Assembly: GCF_002117125.1 (NCBI RefSeq)
Contig: NZ_CP019344.1
Span: 62,001 to 126,000 of the forward strand
Direction: 5' to 3'
Length of the DNA: 64,000 nt
Origin: Nonlabens spongiae
GTDB taxonomy: Bacteria; Bacteroidota; Bacteroidia; Flavobacteriales; Flavobacteriaceae
The translations under genes were made by a program, and so were the position numbers. The first letter of the stretch is position 1; every line of letters starts with the position of its first letter. Of this stretch, positions 59,390-64,000 are shown piece by piece. The notes beneath the pieces are model-generated. The model saw only the letters and a list, made by a program, of their open reading frames with translations, searched no databases and was not told the origin of the DNA.

Positions 59390-59788
59390 ATGAGTTTGGG
59401 AAACATTCTTTCCATCACCGGCAAACCCGGTCTTTACGTTCTAAAAACCAAAGCCAAAAGCGGTTTTGTTGTTAAATCTTTACTTGACGATCGCACTTCT
59501 ATCGTAGGTATGAATCACAATGTGAGTGTCTTGAAGGATATTTCCATCTATACCATGACGGGTGAGGTGCCTTTGAAACAGGTTTTTCAAAATATCGCCA
59601 AAAAAGAAGACAACGGTGCTTCCATAAATCATAAATCGAGTAAAGAAGAGCTTCAGAATTACTTTGAGGAAGTCCTCCCTGAATACGATCGCGACCGCGT
59701 TTATGCCAGTGACATTAAGAAAATCGTTCAGTGGTATAACATTATTCATAAAAATGATATGCTGGATAGCATTAGCGAAGAAGAATAG
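59390..59788 (+). CDS. DUF5606 family protein
   Basis: A 132-residue cytoplasmic protein beginning MSLGNILSITGKPGLYVLKTKAKSGFVVKSLLDDR, the start of the DUF5606 family, with a C-terminal helical part (EELQNYFEEVLPEYDRDRVYASDIKKIVQWYN). The N-terminal half resembles a small SH3-like barrel. The function is unknown; the family is common in Bacteroidota next to def. A longer frame from 59366 crosses the -7 box and is rejected. Ends at a strong terminator. Confidence 0.88.
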   Translation: MSLGNILSITGKPGLYVLKTKAKSGFVVKSLLDDRTSIVGMNHNVSVLKDISIYTMTGEVPLKQVFQNIAKKEDNGASINHKSSKEELQNYFEEVLPEYDRDRVYASDIKKIVQWYNIIHKNDMLDSISEEE

Positions 59789-59810
59789 TCTTGTTTAGAG
59801 TAGATATCAA

Positions 59811-59837
59811 AGGGCTGGTGAAAACCAGCCCTTTTTT
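59811..59837 (+). terminator. Intrinsic terminator
   Basis: GGGCTGGT-GAAA-ACCAGCCC followed by six T, a textbook hairpin with a GNRA-type loop, ending the ruvX-def-DUF5606 group. Confidence 0.92.
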
Positions 59838-59857
59838 GTTGCAATATTTTGAATTAT

Positions 59858-60253
59858 CTAAGTTATAAAAGGAATAGTTAATGGATAATGATACAGCCTC
59901 CCTTCAGAAGCTCTAACCGCTCCAATTACCGAAAAAATAACGCTGCAAATCACCACAGCGAGTATAATAAAATATCCTACAAGGAAACACGCCGTTATAA
60001 TACCTATGAGGCAATATATAAAGCTGGAAATCATGAAGTTGATTACCATTTTACCATGAGCATCTATTTTAGAACTCATGTCTCTCTGAGTCAACCACAT
60101 TACCAAGGGGAGAACAATTCCACCAAAGGGGATTATATATCCAGCAAACACTGAAAGGTGAAGAAACATACAGAATTGATCTTCACCGGTTCCCCAGGGT
60201 CTGTATTCACCTTGATTAAACGGATTATTGTTTGAGTAGTTTTGTTGTTCCAT
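59858..60253 (-). CDS. DUF4870 domain membrane protein
   Basis: A 131-residue protein with an Asn/Gln-rich cytoplasmic N-terminus (residues 1-20) and three membrane segments (~28-55, ~72-92, ~95-112). The segment FLHLSVFAGYIIPFGGIVLPLVMWLTQRDMSSKIDAHGKMVINFMISSFIY is the DUF4870 (Tic20-like) signature. Function unknown. Minus-strand group with the DUF6048/DUF6452 genes may extend here (12-bp gap). Confidence 0.87.
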   Translation of the reverse strand: MEQQNYSNNNPFNQGEYRPWGTGEDQFCMFLHLSVFAGYIIPFGGIVLPLVMWLTQRDMSSKIDAHGKMVINFMISSFIYCLIGIITACFLVGYFIILAVVICSVIFSVIGAVRASEGRLYHYPLTIPFIT

Positions 60254-60265
60254 AAATTGATCGAT

Positions 60266-60970
60266 TTACTTTTTATAAAGTGGAATGCGGTACAAGATTC
60301 CGTAAGAGTAACCCGAACCCACATTTCCATTGTCATAAGTCCTACCAAAACCGGGAACGTAGAGGTTGTCGAAGCCGTCTGGAATGGTTTCCGTAATCAT
60401 TCTGCGCAACTGTATGTTTGCCACGAGATAGAGGTTATTTAATACCTCTACTTTAATCCCGGCATGTAATTCAAACCATACCGCACTCAACCCGGTAGTT
60501 TCTTGGTTGGTAAAGACATCTCTTGATGGCAGGTAAGTATTATCTGTGTTGTAGCTGTATCGTTTCAGAGTCTGGCTCATGTTTGCATAACCTAGTCTTG
60601 CTCCCGCATAGATCATGTTATCCATTTCCAGCCAATTATCGTAAAAATTATAATCGATACCCGCTTTTAGAAAACTACCATTGGTTTCAAAATCAACGCG
60701 CTCGTAACTTTCATCAAAAGTTTCATTACCTAGTTCTGCTGCAAAATAGATGTCATCAGTAAAGCGATAATCACCCATGATTTGAAATCCGGTATAACGA
60801 TCATCCAGCACGGTGCGGGCTAGGCTTGCTGCATCTATACCCACGCGCAAACCGTATTTTTTCTGAGTGCGTAAGCTGTCTACGGGTTGCTCTACTTCTT
60901 GTTGCGCACTACAGAGACTCATTCCCGATAAGATTAAAAGACTAGTGAAAAATCTCAACATGCACTTCAT
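60266..60970 (-). CDS. DUF6048 family outer-membrane-like protein
   Basis: A 234-residue protein with a signal peptide (ending CSAQ) and a beta-barrel-like sequence of amphipathic strands ending with an aromatic-rich strand (YSYGILYRIPLYKK). It matches the DUF6048 type that in flavobacteria lies next to DUF6452 and rlmD. It overlaps the DUF6452 gene by 29 bp, so the two are translationally coupled. Function unknown; a small outer-membrane protein is inferred. Confidence 0.8.
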   Translation of the reverse strand: MKCMLRFFTSLLILSGMSLCSAQQEVEQPVDSLRTQKKYGLRVGIDAASLARTVLDDRYTGFQIMGDYRFTDDIYFAAELGNETFDESYERVDFETNGSFLKAGIDYNFYDNWLEMDNMIYAGARLGYANMSQTLKRYSYNTDNTYLPSRDVFTNQETTGLSAVWFELHAGIKVEVLNNLYLVANIQLRRMITETIPDGFDNLYVPGFGRTYDNGNVGSGYSYGILYRIPLYKK

Positions 60971-61454
60971 TTCTATTGTTAACGGTACTGTCTATAACCT
61001 CTGTTTCAATAATCCAAGGTTGATTAGGAATTTCTTGTTGACGACTTGCTTGTAGGTCATTATAATTCACTTTGAAACCGCAGGCTCTGCTTACAAATTC
61101 ATCTTGTCTCGTGTAGGAAAAATTGAGCCGGTCTATATTGAAGCCGTCTTCCTCATTATCGGTTTCGAAATCGTAAATGGTCTGGTCATCAAAATTTCGT
61201 AGTGGAATGTAAACAGTATCGGCCATTTCAAGTGAAGTGCTGCCCTCAAAATCCAGTGGTGCATATTCCGAAGCTCCTAAAACCCTCACTCTTAAATTTT
61301 CAACCGGTTTTACCGTATCAGGGTTCAAAAAATCTTTGAACACAACAACCATTCTGGATGAGGTTTCTTGATCTGGTGTACAAAGATCATCGCGCTCGCA
61401 ACCGCTGGAAGCGAGGAGAAAAACAAAAAGAGTAAAAAACAGTAATTTATTCAT
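60942..61454 (-). CDS. DUF6452 family lipoprotein
   Basis: A 170-residue lipoprotein (lipobox LASSGC) with a beta-rich domain containing CTPDQETSSRMVVVFKDFLNPDTVKPVENLRV and IPLRNFDDQTIYDFE. A conserved cysteine pair (CERDDLC and RACGF) could form a disulfide. A longer frame from 61514 would place the signal peptide internally. Sits between rlmD and DUF6048, an order repeated in many flavobacterial genomes; a role together with DUF6048 in the outer membrane is inferred. Confidence 0.8.
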   Translation of the reverse strand: MNKLLFFTLFVFLLASSGCERDDLCTPDQETSSRMVVVFKDFLNPDTVKPVENLRVRVLGASEYAPLDFEGSTSLEMADTVYIPLRNFDDQTIYDFETDNEEDGFNIDRLNFSYTRQDEFVSRACGFKVNYNDLQASRQQEIPNQPWIIETEVIDSTVNNRNEVHVEIFH

Positions 61455-61485
61455 CGGAACGGGTGAAGGCAACTTGGACACAAAT

Positions 61486-62904
61486 CTAATTTTTAAGTTG
61501 CAGTAAAACCACATTTTCTACGTGATGTGTTTGCGGGAACATATCTACTGGTTGCACTTTTTGTATCTCGTATTTTTCTGCCAAAATCTCTAGATCACGG
61601 GCTTGTGTCGCACTGTTACAACTCACATAAACTATGCGTGGTGTCTCTAGTCGCAAGATTTCTGCAACGACATCTTTGTGCATACCATCGCGAGGAGGAT
61701 CTGTGATGATTATATCAGGAGCGCCATGTTGATTGATAAAATCAGCGGTGAAAACATTTTTCATGTCTCCATCCACAAACGCGCAATTGTCTATTTTGTT
61801 ATGTTTTGCGTTGCTGATCGCATCTTCTATGGCTACTGGAATGGCTTCTATTCCTACGACTTTCTTAGCTTTTTTAGCTACAAACTGAGCGATGGTTCCT
61901 GTTCCTGTATATAAATCGTAAACGAGCTCTTCTCCTGTCAACCCTGCAAAATCTCTCGTGATTTTATAAAGCTCATAGGCTTGTAAACTGTTGGTTTGAT
62001 AAAAACTTTTTGCGCTGATTTTGAATTGGAGTCCTTCCATTTCTTCAAAAATGTGATCCCTGCCGTGATAGAGTACGACATCTTGATCGTAAATGGTGTC
62101 GTTTGCTTTCTCGTTAATGATGTACTGCAAAGAGGTAATTTCAGGAAACTCATTCTTTAGATGTTCCAGCAGTTTTTCTCGATCCTCTGGGCGGTCTTCA
62201 AAAAATTGAATCACCACCATGTTTTCGCCTGTCGAACTCATGCGCAACATCAAGGTACGTAGCATGCCCTCTTTGGTTCTAGGGTTAAAGTAGGGTAGGT
62301 TTTCCGCTTTCGCGAAAGCGTGAACTCCCAGCCTAATACGCTCTCCAATTTCAGGGTGAAGGTGACACTCATCCAGATGAAGGATCTTGTCCCACATTCC
62401 CGGAATATGAAAACCCAGCGCGTTTTTGTTCTCAATTTCACGATCGCTTTGAATCTCTTCCAGCGTGAGCCATCTGTTAGCCGAAAAGCTGAACTCCATC
62501 TTATTGCGATAATGGTACGTGTTTTCAGAACCAGCGATAGGAGTGATTTCTGGAAGGTCTAGATGGCCTATACGTCTCAGATTTTCAGAGACTTCCTTCT
62601 GTTTGAAATGCAGTTGATGTTCATAAGCCATGTGCTGCCACTTGCAGCCACCGCAAACGCCAAAGTGTTTACATACAGGCTCTGTTCTGCGCTCTGACTT
62701 CTTAATGTAATTGGTAACCTTGCCCTCGTAAAAAGATTTCTTCTTTTTGAAAGTCTGTATATCCACCACATCACCGGGTACCGCATCAGTCAGAAAGATG
62801 ACTTCGCCGTTCTCGGTTTTTGCGACACTCTTTCCTCTAGAACCAGCATCTACTACTGGGACGTTTAGAAATGTTTTTTGGGCTCTTCTCCTACGTTTTG
62901 ACAT
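61486..62904 (-). CDS. rlmD: 23S rRNA (uracil-C5)-methyltransferase RlmD/RumA
   Basis: A 472-residue enzyme that methylates a uracil (U1939 in E. coli) of 23S rRNA using SAM. It has an N-terminal TRAM domain (residues ~15-65), an iron-sulfur cluster motif CKHFGVCGGCKWQHM near 78-90, the methyltransferase motif VYDLYTGTGTIAQF, ITDPPRDGMH and the catalytic cysteine in VYVSCNSATQARD. Palindrome copy 16 encodes AFAKA at residues ~195-200. First gene of the minus-strand group with DUF6452 and DUF6048. Confidence 0.94.
   Translation of the reverse strand: MSKRRRRAQKTFLNVPVVDAGSRGKSVAKTENGEVIFLTDAVPGDVVDIQTFKKKKSFYEGKVTNYIKKSERRTEPVCKHFGVCGGCKWQHMAYEHQLHFKQKEVSENLRRIGHLDLPEITPIAGSENTYHYRNKMEFSFSANRWLTLEEIQSDREIENKNALGFHIPGMWDKILHLDECHLHPEIGERIRLGVHAFAKAENLPYFNPRTKEGMLRTLMLRMSSTGENMVVIQFFEDRPEDREKLLEHLKNEFPEITSLQYIINEKANDTIYDQDVVLYHGRDHIFEEMEGLQFKISAKSFYQTNSLQAYELYKITRDFAGLTGEELVYDLYTGTGTIAQFVAKKAKKVVGIEAIPVAIEDAISNAKHNKIDNCAFVDGDMKNVFTADFINQHGAPDIIITDPPRDGMHKDVVAEILRLETPRIVYVSCNSATQARDLEILAEKYEIQKVQPVDMFPQTHHVENVVLLQLKN
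62305..62320. repeat. Iterated palindrome copy 16 (in rlmD)
   Basis: CGCTTTCGCGAAAGCG, read on the minus strand as AFAKA (HAFAKAENLPY). Confidence 0.95.
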
Positions 62905-63213
62905 GCTGCAAAATTAAGCAAACCATACTCGCTGTCGCGACTTTTGAAATGGGATCAATTCTACTGTAGATGCAATTGAATTTATAATCATTTTGTAGTC
63001 CGTAAATGAACCTTTTGCAAAACAAAATCCCAAGCCTGCAAGCCTGGGATTTCTAAATCGTATCATAACACTAACCATTAATTATGAAAATACGATTGTG
63101 GTAAGGTTTTTCTTTTTCATAAAAACTTAGATCAATCAAATAAATCATGAGAACTTACCTCTCTCTATTAAAAAGACGATACCTTTATCAAATTGTTACA
63201 GTAAAAATGCTAA
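62905..63213. other. Gene-free region with one hairpin
   Basis: A 309-bp AT-rich divergent spacer between rlmD and the CoA-binding protein gene. The only structure seen is AAATCCCA / TGGGATTT (63025-63052) enclosing the direct repeat AAGCCTG; it lacks a T-run. No reading frame is convincing. Confidence 0.5.
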
Positions 63214-63576
63214 ATGTCTAAGAAAACCCTCGTTTTAGGAGCGTCGTTAAAAGAAGTAAGATATTCTAATATGGCAATCAGGCGGTTGCGACAGAATAAT
63301 GTTGAAACCGTAGCGGTAGGATTGCGAGAAGGCAGCGTTCTGGATGTTGAAATCGATACAGAAAATGTTCCTTATAAAAACATTCATACCGTAACGCTCT
63401 ATCTCAATCCCACGAGACAAGAACCGTTTTACGATTACATACTTTCCTTGAATCCTTCACGAGTTATTTTTAATCCGGGAACGGAGAATCCTGAGTTTTA
63501 CAAAATATTGGGTGATGCAGGAATCGAGGTTGATGTTGCGTGTACGTTGATTTTATTGAGCTCAAATCAATATTAA
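63214..63576 (+). CDS. CoA-binding (Rossmann) domain protein
   Basis: A 120-residue protein of the YccU/CoA-binding family: KKTLVLGASLKEVRYSNMAIRRLRQNNVETVAVG (GxS nucleotide loop and helix), NIHTVTLYLNPTRQEPFYDYIL and VIFNPGTENPEFYKILGDAGIEVDVACTLILL with the conserved NPGxEN motif. Usually a stand-alone single-domain protein of unknown role. It ends one base before the stop of the convergent gene. Confidence 0.87.
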   Translation: MSKKTLVLGASLKEVRYSNMAIRRLRQNNVETVAVGLREGSVLDVEIDTENVPYKNIHTVTLYLNPTRQEPFYDYILSLNPSRVIFNPGTENPEFYKILGDAGIEVDVACTLILLSSNQY

Positions 63577-63990
63577 TCAATCAAGTAGCACGGTAAGCTC
63601 ATTCAGTTTAAGTTCAGGTTGATTTAAAGTTAGATTGAGATAGGTTTTTCCGTCTTGTTTTTTGATGCTCACCAGTACATCATCTTTAACGTGGTACAAA
63701 TCCTGACCGCGATAGTTACCTATTCTCCCGTATAACAAATTAATCTTAAAAGTGCTTTTTTGAGCCGTGATTTGGTTTTCTATCACCGTTAGAGGCAAGA
63801 AATATTCCTCACGGTAGGGAGAATCAGCGATGGATGGGTCTTGGTTTTGGTCAAAAAGTATTTTCAGCTGGCGAGCACCTTCTTGCTGTTGAAGTTCTAC
63901 ATAACTTTTACTGAATTGATCCCTCTTTAATATGTATCGCTCATTTTCTAACACCTCTGTTTTACAGATTCCAGAGCTAGGACAATTCAT
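63577..63990 (-). CDS. Hypothetical protein, possibly extending past window edge
   Basis: A 137-residue, beta-rich protein with no family I recognise. It begins MNCPSSGICKTEVLE and contains repeated strand/turn segments (YVELQQQEGARQLKILFDQ, FKINLLYGRIGNYRGQDLYHVKDDVLVSIKKQ). The frame remains open to the right edge, so the true start may lie outside the window. Convergent with, and directly abutting, the CoA-binding protein gene. Confidence 0.6.
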   Translation of the reverse strand: MNCPSSGICKTEVLENERYILKRDQFSKSYVELQQQEGARQLKILFDQNQDPSIADSPYREEYFLPLTVIENQITAQKSTFKINLLYGRIGNYRGQDLYHVKDDVLVSIKKQDGKTYLNLTLNQPELKLNELTVLLD

Positions 63991-64000
63991 GACCTGGGGC

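Noticed and set aside
1374..62320. Iterated palindrome as a transposon end or MITE remnant
   Set aside because: No flanking duplication or variable-length interior is seen; every copy is the bare palindrome with a constant core.

Overview
The window is chromosomal DNA of a marine member of the Flavobacteriaceae (Bacteroidota). Supporting signs are the TAnnTTTG -7 promoter boxes, near absence of Shine-Dalgarno sites, a type IX secretion (T9SS) type B sorting domain, many short lipoproteins, and families largely restricted to this group (DUF4286, DUF5606, DUF6048/DUF6452, TIGR03643). The DNA is moderately AT-rich. Genus is a guess (Nonlabens- or Dokdonia-like). No phage, insertion sequence, CRISPR array or rRNA is visible; one truncated tRNA lies at the left edge.

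Layout. 0-3 kb: aroK facing a three-gene operon (S4 RNA-binding protein, TPMT-like methyltransferase, phosphoribosyltransferase), then a lipid-anchored FKBP isomerase. 3-7 kb: a large repeat-containing T9SS cargo protein and an OmpH/Skp chaperone. 7-10 kb: a small YgjV-like membrane protein and the glgA-glgC glycogen operon. 10-13.5 kb: hemJ, a LysR regulator divergent from a SbtA-type bicarbonate transporter, and YceI. 13.6-15.5 kb: grpE-dnaJ. 15.5-16.1 kb: a non-coding duplicated repeat region. 16-19.4 kb: TPR protein, DUF4286 protein, two lipoproteins. 19.6-26.8 kb: purH and the cell-elongation cluster mreB-mreC-mreD-mrdA-rodA. 26.9-27.7 kb: a DEDDh exonuclease. 27.8-47.9 kb: a beta-1,3-glucan (laminarin) utilisation locus. 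48-64 kb: housekeeping and conserved hypothetical genes (idi, queD, DUF819, alkB, fabH, ruvX, def, rlmD and others).

The glucan locus is the main accessory region. A membrane-spanning propeller/Y_Y_Y/LuxR-type regulator precedes a protein joining a clan-A glycoside hydrolase to what looks like an outer-membrane beta-barrel. Then come a glycan-binding lipoprotein, a GH16 laminarinase, a sugar-porter MFS transporter, a cytoplasmic GH94/GH149-type phosphorylase, a GH3 beta-glucosidase lipoprotein, a GH17 lipoprotein, a GPH-type symporter and a cytoplasmic GH17 enzyme. No SusC/SusD pair is present, so the hydrolase-barrel fusion may be the outer-membrane entry point. An 18-bp perfect palindrome upstream is a candidate operator.

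Two genome-wide patterns are not explained by ordinary genes. First, the palindrome GCTTTCGCGAAAGC occurs 16 times, about every 4 kb and much more evenly than chance, both between genes and inside housekeeping genes, where it is read as AFAKA, LSRKR or RFRES depending on frame. Second, several intergenic spacers are built of degenerate 7-bp units whose sequence drifts along the array; the largest is a 27-unit TTRGCTC array at 52.9-53.1 kb.
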